Source of the DNA: Chloroflexota bacterium
GTDB lineage: Bacteria; Chloroflexota; Dehalococcoidia; GIF9; UBA5629
Reading direction: 5' to 3'
Assembly: GCA_016875875.1 (NCBI GenBank)
Contig: VGOP01000005.1
Coordinates: 1-64,000 of the forward strand
DNA length: 64,000 nt
The number at the start of each line of letters is the position of its first letter. The stretch's first letter is position 1. Positions 33,706-42,883 of the stretch are shown here, in pieces. Position numbers and translations under genes: made by a program. The notes under the pieces are model-generated. The model was not told the origin of the DNA. It saw nothing but the letters and a program-made list of their open reading frames with translations, and did not search any database.

Positions 33706-34572
33706 TTATTTAGCCTTTGTTTGACTCAAGCCCAGAATGATTTTAGCCTCTTGCACAGTTGCTGGCTCCCTGCCAACATCTCGTGTCATTCTTGCTGCTT
33801 TTTCCACCAGTGGGCCGTTTCCTTCTCCCATAACCCCCGGCGATAGATAGAAGTTATCTTCGAGTCCAACTCTGATATTCCCACCAAGAGCCAGAGCAGT
33901 AGCTACCAGTAACCATTGGTCTTCACTGATACCTATTACCTGCCATTGCACTCCTGGAGGTACTACACTAGACACATGGGTTAGATTTCTAGCGGTGGCA
34001 GCCATTCCTCCAACTACACCAAAAATGAGGCTTACTTGAAAGTTCTTGATCGATCCCATATCAACCAATGGGAATAAGCTTTCCAAATGACCAAGGTCGA
34101 AGCATTCGCACTCTGGCTTTACACCGCTTTTGTTCATGGTGTCCAAAAAGAACATTATATCATCGAATGGGTTCTGGAAAACCATAGAGAAAACGAAATT
34201 CTTCCGCCTGGGACTGTATTTGGCATAATTCATTGTGCCCATATTGAGGGCGGCGATGTCTGGCTTTACCTCCCGGATATGAGCGATTCTATTCTCTCTG
34301 TCTATACCTACAGCGCCGGTAGAGAAGTTAACTATAATGGGGCACCTTTTCCGAACCTCCTCCATAATTTCCCGAAAAATCTCCACTCTCCAGGACGGCC
34401 GGCCGTCATATTCTCTGCCGTGAATATGTACTATTGAAGCTCCAGCATTGTAGGCACTTAGCGCCTCTTCAGCGATTTCCTGAGGGGTATAAGGGATCCA
34501 CTTGCATTGTTCTCTGTTAGCTGCGACACCGGTCAAGGCAGCAGTTATTACCACTTTGTCTTGTAAACCCAT
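33706..34572 (-). CDS. BKACE (DUF849) beta-keto acid cleavage enzyme
   Basis: A 288-residue TIM-barrel enzyme of the BKACE family. Members condense a 3-keto acid with acetyl-CoA and release acetoacetate and a new acyl-CoA; the type member cleaves 3-keto-5-aminohexanoate in lysine fermentation. Zinc ligands are visible: H49 and H51 in VHIHGRE and E238 in VGLEDN. The upstream extension of the frame to 34644 lacks a ribosome site; ATG 34572 has GAGGAGA. It lies between the crotonase and the biotinyl protein genes. The substrate is unknown; family specificity is broad. Confidence 0.85.
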   Translation of the reverse strand: MGLQDKVVITAALTGVAANREQCKWIPYTPQEIAEEALSAYNAGASIVHIHGREYDGRPSWRVEIFREIMEEVRKRCPIIVNFSTGAVGIDRENRIAHIREVKPDIAALNMGTMNYAKYSPRRKNFVFSMVFQNPFDDIMFFLDTMNKSGVKPECECFDLGHLESLFPLVDMGSIKNFQVSLIFGVVGGMAATARNLTHVSSVVPPGVQWQVIGISEDQWLLVATALALGGNIRVGLEDNFYLSPGVMGEGNGPLVEKAARMTRDVGREPATVQEAKIILGLSQTKAK

Positions 34573-34588
34573 GGTTTCTCCTCTCGCG

Positions 34589-35374
34589 TTATTTTCCTTT
34601 CCATACTGGTTCACGCTTTTCCAGAAAAGCGGCAATCCCTTCACCTACATCTTCAGCCATCATATTAATCGCCAGCATTGATGCCAGGTATTCCAGGGCT
34701 TTCTCATATTCCATATCGCGCATGGTGTAAAATGCTCTTCTGCCGAGCCTAAGAATAGCCGGGCTTTTATTGACTATTTTCTTGGCGATTTCATCAACTT
34801 TGGCATCCAATTGGTCTCTGGGCACAACATAGTTCACCAGGCCAAGTTGTTGCGCCTCTTTGGCAGGAATTCTTTCTCCGGTGAGCATCATCTCGAGCAG
34901 TCTTTTTGGAGCTGAAGCAAAGCGGGCTAAAGTTGCCATGATGATATAAGGGAATAGCGCCACGTTTATTTCCGGTGTTCCAAAGAGACAATCATCGGCA
35001 GCGATTACTATGTCACAGGCACAAGCCAGACCAAGTCCACCACCCAGGGCATGGCCATTCATCCGACCGATCAAAGGCTTCTTTAAGTCTCTGATTATCT
35101 TAAAGAGCTCGGCAAAATTTCTCTGACCCTCATAGCGGTCGAGAAAACTCGTTGTAGCACCCATAGATTCGGCAAAGTCAGCACCGGCACAGAAGACCTT
35201 ACTGCCGGCACCGGTGAGAACAATGGCGACTACTGCTGGGTCATCGTCATATTTCTTGAAGGCATCCAGGAGTTCGGTCATCATCGTTGGTGAAATCGCA
35301 TTTCTTCGCTCCTCACGAGATAGGGTGATTGTGGTTACTTTGTCTTTTACCTCTGTTGTTATAGTTTGGTACAT
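34589..35374 (-). CDS. Crotonase-family enzyme lacking one hydratase Glu
   Basis: A 261-residue crotonase. Oxyanion segments FCAGADFAES (61-70) and NGHALGGGLGLA (106-117) are present. In true hydratases a Glu follows the GGG; here the residue is G115. The second acid, E135 in GTPEINVALFP, is kept. It may therefore be an isomerase, hydrolase or a hydratase that uses one acid. AGGAGG precedes the ATG. It lies between the carboxyltransferase and BKACE genes, the position methylglutaconyl-CoA hydratase has in leucine-degradation operons. Confidence 0.85.
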   Translation of the reverse strand: MYQTITTEVKDKVTTITLSREERRNAISPTMMTELLDAFKKYDDDPAVVAIVLTGAGSKVFCAGADFAESMGATTSFLDRYEGQRNFAELFKIIRDLKKPLIGRMNGHALGGGLGLACACDIVIAADDCLFGTPEINVALFPYIIMATLARFASAPKRLLEMMLTGERIPAKEAQQLGLVNYVVPRDQLDAKVDEIAKKIVNKSPAILRLGRRAFYTMRDMEYEKALEYLASMLAINMMAEDVGEGIAAFLEKREPVWKGK

Positions 35375-35385
35375 TTGCGGCCTCC

Positions 35386-36957
35386 TTACACTGGATAAAC
35401 TCCATGCTTTCTGGGATGCCTGAGTATCTTCTTATCTTTGGTAAATTCGAGAGCTCTGATTAAGACCTTTCTGGTTTCCCTGGGGTCGATGACGTCATCT
35501 ACTACGCCTAATCTGGCTGGCTTGTGAATGTCAAATTGAGGCCTTATGTCATCGGCAAGGCGCTCTACCATCTCCTGAGGGTTTTCAGCCTCTGCTAGCT
35601 GCTTTCTGGCGAAGATGGACACCATACCCTCAGGGCCCATAACCGATATCTCAGCCCCGGGGTAGGCGATCAGCAAATCGGGGTCAAAAGACCTGCCGCA
35701 CATGGCATAGTACCCGGCACCGTAGGATTTTCTTACAATTATGGTGAATTTAGGGACGGTAGCTTCAGCAACGGTATGAATCATCTTGGCGCCATGCCTG
35801 ATAATCCCCGATTTCTCTGCTTTAGACCCCACCATGAAGCCAGGGACATCAGAGAGGAAGAGAAGTGGGATATTGAAAGCATCGCAGAGCCAAATGAAGC
35901 GGGCAGCTTTGTCGGCGGCATCAATGTCGATGACCCCACCATAGAAGATGGGGTTATTGCCGATAATTCCTATTGAATAACCAGCTATCCTCCCGAATCC
36001 GACAATGATATTCCTTCCCCATTTTGGTTTGATTTCAAACAAATAACCGTCGTCAACTATATGTTTTATGAGGTCGTGCATATCAAAGGCTTCCCGAGGG
36101 CTGTCCGGGATAACATTCAGTATACCGTCAGGGATTAAAGCTTCAGGGTCTCCAGACCAATTCTTTCGAGGCGGTTTGTCATCGTAATTTTGGGGGAAGA
36201 AAGACAGATATGCTTTTATTGCTTTAATACATTCCTCGTCGCTAGCTACTTCAAGATCACCACAGCCGCTTATCTCACAGTGAACTTTAGAGCCCCCCAG
36301 TTCATCCTCGGTAAGTGTTTCTCGAATCACCATTTTAACCAAGGATGGTCCACCTAGACCCATAAAGCTAGTTCCTTTAACCATAGGCACGAAATCGGAA
36401 AGGCCCGGGATATAGGCGGTACCAGCATATCCTGGCCCCATCATGGCCGCAACCAGAGGTATTACGCCTGACATCAGAGATTCTTCTTTGAAGAGATAGC
36501 CAGAATCAGCAAACATTGGTATCATTTCACCAGAGAGGCCTCCGCCGCTTACTCTGGCACCTCCAGAATCTCCCAGCCATATCATTGGGATTCTCTGTTT
36601 TAGAGCGATTTCCCTTATACGGGACACCTTTCTTTCATTTGTTATGCCCATGGAGCCGCCCCTCACAGTAAAATCATAAGCTGCCACAGCTACATCTCTA
36701 ACTCTGACCCCGTCATCCATCTTGCCATATCCGGTGATGACCCCGTCAGCTGGGACAAGCTCGCTCACACCAAATTCACCACCAAGCATACCAACTTCAA
36801 CAAATGTCCCCTTTTCAATCAAGAGGTCAAGACGTTCCCGTGCGGTCAATTTCCCTCTGTCATGGTGTTTTTTGACGGCTTCCTCGCCGCCCATCTTATT
36901 GATTTCCTCGCGGAGGTCGTGAAGTTCTTTAACCTCCTTCTTCATCCTGTCACCCAT
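35386..36957 (-). CDS. Acyl-CoA carboxylase carboxyltransferase subunit
   Basis: A 523-residue crotonase-like carboxyltransferase of the PccB/MmdA/MccB group. It transfers carboxyl from carboxybiotin to an acyl-CoA (or the reverse). Features are GKLTARERLDLLIEKGTFVE (about 34-53), WLGDSGGARVSGG (oxyanion region, near 130) and the second half GFGRIAGYSIGIIGN and FLSDVPGFMVGSKAEKSGI. The acyl group (propionyl, methylcrotonyl or other) cannot be told from sequence by eye. The start is ATG 36957, behind GGAGG. It overlaps the end of the biotin carboxylase gene by 8 bases. Confidence 0.92.
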   Translation of the reverse strand: MGDRMKKEVKELHDLREEINKMGGEEAVKKHHDRGKLTARERLDLLIEKGTFVEVGMLGGEFGVSELVPADGVITGYGKMDDGVRVRDVAVAAYDFTVRGGSMGITNERKVSRIREIALKQRIPMIWLGDSGGARVSGGGLSGEMIPMFADSGYLFKEESLMSGVIPLVAAMMGPGYAGTAYIPGLSDFVPMVKGTSFMGLGGPSLVKMVIRETLTEDELGGSKVHCEISGCGDLEVASDEECIKAIKAYLSFFPQNYDDKPPRKNWSGDPEALIPDGILNVIPDSPREAFDMHDLIKHIVDDGYLFEIKPKWGRNIIVGFGRIAGYSIGIIGNNPIFYGGVIDIDAADKAARFIWLCDAFNIPLLFLSDVPGFMVGSKAEKSGIIRHGAKMIHTVAEATVPKFTIIVRKSYGAGYYAMCGRSFDPDLLIAYPGAEISVMGPEGMVSIFARKQLAEAENPQEMVERLADDIRPQFDIHKPARLGVVDDVIDPRETRKVLIRALEFTKDKKILRHPRKHGVYPV

Positions 36958-38296
36958 TTTTCACCTCCAATAATTTTGATATGAAATGCGTATCATAGGT
37001 TCCTGACTTGAACATTGCAGAATCGAAAGCTTTCTTCAGAAAGGGGATGTTGTTCTTAATGCCAGTGATTTCATAATCCTCTAGAGCTTTTAACATTTTC
37101 ATTATCGCTTCATCTCTATCTTTGCCCCAAACAACCAACTTAGCAATCAAAGGGTCGTAGAACTGGCTAATAGTGTCACCAGCTTTGTAGCCGGAGTCAA
37201 CTCTTACACCATCACCTTGGGGTTCTACGTAAGAGAGCAGCTTGCCTGGAGAGGGGTAGAAATTCTCTGAGTCCTCGGCATAAATGCGGGCTTCAAGAGC
37301 CCACCCCTTCCACTTCAAGTCATCTTCTTTAATAGAAAGAGGCTGGTCTGATGCGATCCCGATTTGCTCTGCAACCAGGTCGAAACCTGTAATCATTTCT
37401 GTAATCGGGTGCTCCACTTGAAGCCTGGTATTTATCTCTAGAAAATAGAAGTTCCGATGTTTGTCAACCACAAACTCTACAGTGCCGGCATTACTGTAGC
37501 CAAGCTCTTGAGCCAGTCGCTTGGCTGCTTGCCTAAGCCCCAGTCTCAACTCAGGAGTGGCAAAAGGTGATGGTGACTCCTCGATTACTTTCTGATGTCT
37601 TCTTTGCACAGAGCATTCTCTTTCCGGGAAGGTGACCACGTTACCGTCGTTGTCCCCCAGGATTTGGATTTCTATATGATGAGGCGACTCAAGATACTTT
37701 TCGATGTAGACTCTGTTGTCGCCAAAGGCTAACATAGCCCGATTTGAGGCCTCATCGAAGGCTTCTGCTACCTCCTCCAGTTTTTCCACTTTTCTCATGC
37801 CTATCCCGCCACCACCGGCTGATGCTTTAAAAATGACAGGGAAAGAAAGCTTTGCTGCCCATTCTTTTGCCTCATCCACATTGCTTAATATTCCGCTCCC
37901 CGGTGGGATTGGTATGTCCAGAGTGGTAGCGATTTCTCGGGAGCGTGCCTTGTCCCCCATTTTATTGATGACATCAGAATTTGGTCCGATAAATATGAAG
38001 CCTTCGCTTTCACACCGCTGGGCGAATTCCCACCTTTCCGCTAAGAAGCCATATCCGGGATGAATAGCGCTTGCCTCTGCCCCTTTGGCTATTTCAATAA
38101 TACTGTCGATATTAAGGTAGCTGTCTTTGGGTTTGGCGCCACTAACCCTTATCGCCTTATCTGCTTCTTTGACAAATAGAGCTGTCTCGTCTGCGTCCGA
38201 ATATATGGCTATGGTCTCAATACCTAATTTTTTAGCGGTTCTGATTATCCGCCGCGCAATCTCTCCGCGGTTGACAATGAGTATAGATTTAAGCAT
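36950..38296 (-). CDS. accC: Biotin carboxylase subunit
   Basis: A 448-residue ATP-grasp enzyme: biotin-BCCP + HCO3- + ATP gives carboxybiotin-BCCP. Motifs are ILIVNRGEIARRIIRTAKKLG at the N-terminus (shown in part), FKASAGGGGIGMRKV (ATP loop, about 155-169), RECSVQRRHQKVIEESPSP and EINTRLQVEHPITE. ATG 38296 is preferred; a frame extension to 38323 has no ribosome site. First gene of the operon that runs down to the three dehydrogenases. It serves the carboxyltransferase it overlaps and the biotinyl protein at 33464. Confidence 0.93.
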   Translation of the reverse strand: MLKSILIVNRGEIARRIIRTAKKLGIETIAIYSDADETALFVKEADKAIRVSGAKPKDSYLNIDSIIEIAKGAEASAIHPGYGFLAERWEFAQRCESEGFIFIGPNSDVINKMGDKARSREIATTLDIPIPPGSGILSNVDEAKEWAAKLSFPVIFKASAGGGGIGMRKVEKLEEVAEAFDEASNRAMLAFGDNRVYIEKYLESPHHIEIQILGDNDGNVVTFPERECSVQRRHQKVIEESPSPFATPELRLGLRQAAKRLAQELGYSNAGTVEFVVDKHRNFYFLEINTRLQVEHPITEMITGFDLVAEQIGIASDQPLSIKEDDLKWKGWALEARIYAEDSENFYPSPGKLLSYVEPQGDGVRVDSGYKAGDTISQFYDPLIAKLVVWGKDRDEAIMKMLKALEDYEITGIKNNIPFLKKAFDSAMFKSGTYDTHFISKLLEVKNG

Positions 38297-38623
38297 GAGA
38301 GGAACCTTACACGAATGTGGCAAGTTGACATAGATAGTAGTCTAAAGTCTGACCTCTAAAAATAGCATTAGGAAGATTTGTCATCAGTTTTTACAAATTC
38401 AGCAGCACGCCAGGAAATAAGCATTTTGGAGATTTTCCCCGATTGATAAATATACCTTAGTTTTCTGAGAACTGTCAACATATCTGCCGCTGTATTCTAA
38501 ATCGCATCTAAATATAATTTGCTATTCGAGGTATTGGGTGGCATAATTTATCTCGATTTACCAACTGCCGGTTGTCAGTTTGGACCTGACCGCTGGCTAC
38601 ATTTTTGGGTAAGCAGGTAATTG
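38297..38623. other. 327-bp divergent intergenic region before iorA
   Basis: It separates the minus-strand accC operon from iorA. A TATAAT is at 38512-38517 and a degraded copy of the tRNA-Thr 3' half at 38563-38601. No leader peptide or riboswitch was found. Confidence 0.5.
38563..38601 (+). pseudogene. Degenerate tRNA-Thr 3'-half remnant
   Basis: The run ending GACCGCTGGCTACA matches the tRNA-Thr 3' half at roughly three positions in four, and like the 14923 copy has CAG in the T arm. The tRNA 5' half is lacking. It may be an old attachment-site duplicate. Confidence 0.45.
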
Positions 38624-40441
38624 ATGAAGAAACTACTCTCCGGAAACGAGGCCTTTGCCTTAGGGGCTTATCATGCTGGTGTCATGGTGGCAGCAGCCTA
38701 TCCCGGGACGCCAAGCACTGAGATACTCGAATCAATAGCTCGCTTCGATGATATTTATGCCGAGTGGTCAACAAATGAGAAGGTGGCTATGGAGGTGGGT
38801 CTGGGAGCGGCCTATGCTGGTGTTCGAGCCCTGGTGTCTATGAAGCAGGTGGGGCTGAATGTGGCCAGCGACCCCTTTATGGCTGCCTCGATAACCGGCA
38901 TTAATGGTGGGCTGGTGGTGATTGTGGCCGATGACCCGGGAGCATTTAGTACCCAGAACGAGCAGGACACACGCCATTATGCCAAACTGTCTAAGGTGCC
39001 CATGCTCGAGCCCAGCGACAGCCAGGAAGCCTATGACCTGATGGCGGTTGCCTTTGAGATCAGCGAGAAGTTTGATACGCCGGTGCTGGTGCGCTCCAGC
39101 ACCCGCATTTCTCATTCTAAGTCGGTGGTAGTGACGAATCGGAGTCTGGTCACATCGGCGAAACAAGCAAGCTTCAAGCATGATGTAGAGAAGTACGTCA
39201 TGCTGCCGGTCCATGTTCGACTCAGGCGTCCGTTGATAGAGGAACGCCTAGTCAGGCTAACGGCCTATGCCGAGACCTTTCCTCGCAATCATATATTTTG
39301 GGGCGAGCTTAAACTGGGTGTGGTGAGCAGTGGTGTTGCCTACCAGTACGCCAGAGAAGTTTTTCCAAACGCTTGCTTCCTTAAGCTCGGCATGACTTAT
39401 CCTCTGCCGCAGAATTTGCTGCGCCAATTTGCCGAAGGTGTAGAAAGACTAATCGTTGTCGAAGAGCTCGACCCGTTTCTTGAGGAAAATATACTGGCCA
39501 TGGGTATAAAAGTTGCCGGAAAGGAATTTATACCCAGAATAGGCGAGCTGAATACGGGCATTGTTGAGGAAGCGGGTCACCGTGCTGGATTGGTAGCAGA
39601 ACCTTCGCGGAGGAAGATAGCTCTGCCTCAGGGGTTACCGGGACGCCCTCCCGTTCTGTGCGCTGGTTGTCCACATGCTGGCATATTCTTTGTTCTCAAC
39701 ACTGTAGGACAGCGGTCTAAGCTGCTGGATGCTAGAGGCAAGGCAGAAGAGGAAGGCAAATTGATTATCACCGGCGATATCGGTTGCTATACTCTGGCCA
39801 CCTATCCCCCGCTCCGTGCTATGGATACTACCGCCTGCATGGGGGCTGGCATCGGTCAGGCTTTGGGAATGGAGAAGGCCGGCGTTGGCAGCAAGGTGGT
39901 AGCTGTTATCGGCGATTCCACGTTTCTACATTCCGGCATTACCGGCCTGGTGGACGCAGTGTACAACAAAGCGGGGGTGACGATTATAATCCTGGATAAT
40001 GGTACTACTGCTATGACCGGCCATCAAGACCACCCAGGAACCGGCATTTCAGCGAAGGGTAAAAAGACTGAGGCGGTTGAACTGGAGAGACTGGTTAGGG
40101 GGGTTGGAGTTGACGACGTCAAAGTGGTAAATGCCTTTGATATGAAAGCTCTGAGGTCGGCGGTGAGAAGTTCTCTGGATAATACTGAGCTTTCTGTCAT
40201 AATAGTCCGCGGGGCTTGCTCGGTACGGCTGCGGAAACGCTCCGGCCACAGAGCTGTTGATATGGATAAATGCGACGGTTGTGAGGTCTGCCTGAGAATC
40301 GGATGCCCGGCTATACAGAAGCTCGACGAACAGGTTTGCATAGATGCCACTCTGTGTGCTGGAGATGCCTGTACTATCTGTGAGCAGCTTTGCCCCAAGA
40401 AGGCGATAGGCCCGTTGACTGCTGTCGGAGAGTCGAAGTGA
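38624..40441 (+). CDS. iorA: Indolepyruvate:ferredoxin oxidoreductase, alpha subunit
   Basis: A 605-residue thiamine-diphosphate enzyme. IorAB converts arylpyruvate + CoA + oxidised ferredoxin to arylacetyl-CoA + CO2 + reduced ferredoxin, reversibly. The N-terminal pyrimidine-binding domain is GNEAFALGAYHAGVMVAAAYPGTPS (seen in part); the ThDP site is TGDIGCYTL...GAGIGQALG with VAVIGDSTF. The C-terminus has two ferredoxin-type Cys clusters (CDGCEVCLRIGCPA and CAGDACTICEQLCPK). Overlaps iorB by four bases (GTGA), so the subunits are translationally coupled. Confidence 0.95.
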   Translation: MKKLLSGNEAFALGAYHAGVMVAAAYPGTPSTEILESIARFDDIYAEWSTNEKVAMEVGLGAAYAGVRALVSMKQVGLNVASDPFMAASITGINGGLVVIVADDPGAFSTQNEQDTRHYAKLSKVPMLEPSDSQEAYDLMAVAFEISEKFDTPVLVRSSTRISHSKSVVVTNRSLVTSAKQASFKHDVEKYVMLPVHVRLRRPLIEERLVRLTAYAETFPRNHIFWGELKLGVVSSGVAYQYAREVFPNACFLKLGMTYPLPQNLLRQFAEGVERLIVVEELDPFLEENILAMGIKVAGKEFIPRIGELNTGIVEEAGHRAGLVAEPSRRKIALPQGLPGRPPVLCAGCPHAGIFFVLNTVGQRSKLLDARGKAEEEGKLIITGDIGCYTLATYPPLRAMDTTACMGAGIGQALGMEKAGVGSKVVAVIGDSTFLHSGITGLVDAVYNKAGVTIIILDNGTTAMTGHQDHPGTGISAKGKKTEAVELERLVRGVGVDDVKVVNAFDMKALRSAVRSSLDNTELSVIIVRGACSVRLRKRSGHRAVDMDKCDGCEVCLRIGCPAIQKLDEQVCIDATLCAGDACTICEQLCPKKAIGPLTAVGESK

Positions 40442-41037
40442 AAAAGCGAGATTTGCTTATGGTGGGCATGGGTGGGCAGGGTATAGTTTTGGCGAGCGAC
40501 ATATTGGGCGAGGTAGCTCTGGCTGCTGGATATGATGTCAAGAAAACAGATACGCTTGGCATGGCGCAACGAGGAGGCAGTGTGGTAAGTCATGTGCGGA
40601 TAGCTGATAAGGTGTGGTCTCCTTTAATAAAAGAGGGCGAGGTTGACCTTCTGGTCGCTTTTGAGAAATTAGAGGCGGCTAGATGGAGCTACTACCTGCG
40701 TGAGGGCAGTGTGGCGATTGTCAATAATCAGTCAACGCCTCCACTGTCTGTAAGTTTGGGAACTCATCGCTATCCTGGCGATAAAGATATAGAGGACACT
40801 TTGAAGCGATGGGCAGGCCGCGTTTGTTTTGTTAACGGAACACATAAGGCTGAAAAGTTGGGGGATCTCAGGACGCTCAATATGCTTATGCTGGGCTGTG
40901 TGTCGTCCTTTCTGCCCATTGATGTTGATATTTGGAAAGATTGTATTTCTCAACGGCTATCACCGAATATCCTGAAAATGAACATGGCTGCCTTTGACCA
41001 AGGTAGGGAGGAGATGTCAAGTGCCAATCTCAGATAA
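40438..41037 (+). CDS. iorB: Indolepyruvate:ferredoxin oxidoreductase, beta subunit
   Basis: A 199-residue gamma-type domain of 2-oxoacid:ferredoxin oxidoreductases. The family signature GMGGQGIVLASDILGEVA (about residues 10-27) and KKTDTLGMAQRGGSVVSHVRI are clear. The start is GTG 40438, whose last two bases form the iorA stop; an earlier in-frame ATG at 40390 lies in iorA and is unlikely. Its end overlaps the aminotransferase gene by 17 bases. The chain completes the IorAB heterodimer. Confidence 0.95.
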   Translation: MKKRDLLMVGMGGQGIVLASDILGEVALAAGYDVKKTDTLGMAQRGGSVVSHVRIADKVWSPLIKEGEVDLLVAFEKLEAARWSYYLREGSVAIVNNQSTPPLSVSLGTHRYPGDKDIEDTLKRWAGRVCFVNGTHKAEKLGDLRTLNMLMLGCVSSFLPIDVDIWKDCISQRLSPNILKMNMAAFDQGREEMSSANLR

Positions 41038-42208
41038 TGTCAGCAAACGTATGATGGAGGGGTCGTGGATACGGAGGATGTTTGAAGAAGGGGCGAATCT
41101 CAAAAAGCGCTACGGCGAGGAGAATGTTTTCGACCTTTCTATAGGCAATCCGGTCATGGAGCCGCCGCCTGAGTTGAACCAGGAATTGAAGAAGCTGATG
41201 AAAAAACCCATGCCCGGGATGCATAGATACATGGAGAACGCCGGTTATGCGGACACAAGGGCTGCCGTGGCGGTTCAGCTCTCACATGAAACCGGTATCA
41301 AATTCTGCGGAAATGACATTGTCATGACCTGCGGTGCTGCCGGAGGCATGAACGTGGTGCTGAAGACAATACTGAATCCCGGAGACGAGGTGATTGTGTT
41401 CGCTCCTTACTTTATGGAGTTTGGCAACTACATAGACAACCACGGTGGGGTTATCAGGGTTTTGCCTACAAATGAACACTTTATACCGAAGCTCGATGCT
41501 CTGGAAGCTGCCATTACGGCTAAAACAAAGGGTGTAATTATTAATTCTCCCAATAACCCAACCGGCGTTGTCTATAGCCAGGACTTTGTGCGCCAGCTTG
41601 GCGAACTGCTCCGTAGGAAAGAGGCGCAATACGGGACGCAGGTTTTTCTTATAAGCGACGAGGCATACCGGAAAATTATATATGACGGATTACCATACCC
41701 TCCCGTTTTCCATCATTATCGTCACAGTATAGTTGTAACCTCTCATTCTAAAGACCTGGCGCTCCCCGGTGAGCGTATCGGCTATATCGCCATACATCCG
41801 GATTGTAGCCAGCGTGAGGAGCTGGTGAATGGCTTCGTTTTCTGTAACCGGGTATTGGGATTTGTCAACGCACCTGCCTTGATGCAGCACTTGGTAAAGA
41901 ACCTGCAGCATATCACTGTCTCGGTAGCCGATTATCAGAAGAAGAGGGATTTTTTATACGGCAATCTTGTTGACATGGGCTATTCGGTGGTAAAGCCACA
42001 GGGGGCTTTCTATATGTTTCCTAAGTCCCCGCTGAAGGACGACGTTGACTTTGTCAACGAATTGCGACAGTGGAATGTGTTGGTTGTGCCCGGTCGGGGC
42101 TTTGGCACGCCGGGATATTTTCGCATCTCGTACTGCGTTGGCGACAAAACCTTGAAAGGTTCGCTGGCCGGCTTCAAAAAAGCGGCTAAAAAATTTAAAC
42201 TGTGTTAG
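41021..42208 (+). CDS. PLP-dependent aminotransferase, class I/II
   Basis: A 395-residue fold-type I aminotransferase. The PLP Lys is K244 in SHSKDLALPGERIG; INSPNNPTGVVY (about 170) is the Asn/Pro motif and the phosphate-binding Arg is in the same loop. It resembles aspartate/aromatic aminotransferases. In operon with iorAB it most simply interconverts aromatic amino acids and arylpyruvates. The start is GTG 41021, behind GGGAGGAG; the longer frame from 40994 is within iorB. Confidence 0.92.
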   Translation: MPISDNVSKRMMEGSWIRRMFEEGANLKKRYGEENVFDLSIGNPVMEPPPELNQELKKLMKKPMPGMHRYMENAGYADTRAAVAVQLSHETGIKFCGNDIVMTCGAAGGMNVVLKTILNPGDEVIVFAPYFMEFGNYIDNHGGVIRVLPTNEHFIPKLDALEAAITAKTKGVIINSPNNPTGVVYSQDFVRQLGELLRRKEAQYGTQVFLISDEAYRKIIYDGLPYPPVFHHYRHSIVVTSHSKDLALPGERIGYIAIHPDCSQREELVNGFVFCNRVLGFVNAPALMQHLVKNLQHITVSVADYQKKRDFLYGNLVDMGYSVVKPQGAFYMFPKSPLKDDVDFVNELRQWNVLVVPGRGFGTPGYFRISYCVGDKTLKGSLAGFKKAAKKFKLC

Positions 42209-42214
42209 GAAATC

Positions 42215-42667
42215 ATGACAAAGAAAGATAAAGAAAACAGTCAGGCGAGTGCTGTTGATAAAGGCATTGCCTGTGACAGCCTGGCGGAATTAAAGGCGAA
42301 AGCAGGCCGAGAGCCCATTGCCTCCTTCCTGGATATGAGATTGTTGGAGTTATCTCAGGGCTATGCCAAAGTGTCGGCTAAGTTGAAGCCTGAATACCTT
42401 AACTTCAATAATCTGGTCTTCGGCGGCATCGTCATGGCGGTAGCCGACCAGGCTTTTGCCTACGGTACCAACTCGGTAATTACCCCTAACGTGGCCTCGC
42501 AGTTCAACATACATTTTGTCGCCAGCGCCGATGTAAAAGATGAGCTTATCGCCGAATGTCGTGTAGTCAGAGCCGGCAGGCGGGTCTGCATCTCGGAGAT
42601 GACAGTGACCAACCAGGACGGCAAGCTCATAGCCAAAGCCACGGGTACAACTATCCCCCTGGTCTAG
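42215..42667 (+). CDS. PaaI-like hotdog-fold thioesterase
   Basis: A 150-residue acyl-CoA thioesterase of the PaaI/YbgC hotdog superfamily. It has the FNNLVFGGIVMAVADQAFAYGTNS signature (about 64-87, shown in pieces), where the Asn/Asp residues hold the catalytic water, and VASQFNIHFVASADV. PaaI members hydrolyse phenylacetyl-CoA or its ring derivatives. Placed after iorAB and the aminotransferase, it probably frees the arylacetate or buffers its CoA ester. It closes the four-gene operon. Confidence 0.85.
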   Translation: MTKKDKENSQASAVDKGIACDSLAELKAKAGREPIASFLDMRLLELSQGYAKVSAKLKPEYLNFNNLVFGGIVMAVADQAFAYGTNSVITPNVASQFNIHFVASADVKDELIAECRVVRAGRRVCISEMTVTNQDGKLIAKATGTTIPLV

Positions 42668-42724
42668 TGCTGCGCCTCTTACTGGCTGTCATTGCAAGCG
42701 AAGCGTGGCAATCGCAAGGAGCAA

Positions 42725-42855
42725 AATAAAAGGTAAAAAGTTAAAAATCAAAATGACAGATAAAAATGCAAAATTGTTATGGACACGCTTCTTTCATTGG
42801 AATTTGGATATTTGAATTTGTTTAGGATTTAGAAATTCGGATTTGGGATTTCTGG
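42725..42855. repeat. A+T-rich dispersed intergenic repeat, copy A
   Basis: It shares AAGTTAAAAA, AAATGCAAAA, GAATTTGTTTA-GATTTAG and ATTTGGGATTT blocks, in order, with 63541-63655. Related shorter stretches lie at 55949-56040 and about 56915-56990. No coding function; an antisense frame across it is spurious. Confidence 0.55.
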
Positions 42856-42883
42856 TTTCACCATCAGGGGGAAACACAGCAAG

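Noticed and set aside
38327-38332. TTGACA before iorA
   Set aside because: No -10 box at a suitable distance and it is nearly 300 bp from iorA.
40390-40437. Longer N-terminus of IorB
   Set aside because: It would overlap iorA by about 50 bases in another frame; the GTGA overlap at 40438 is the normal coupling.
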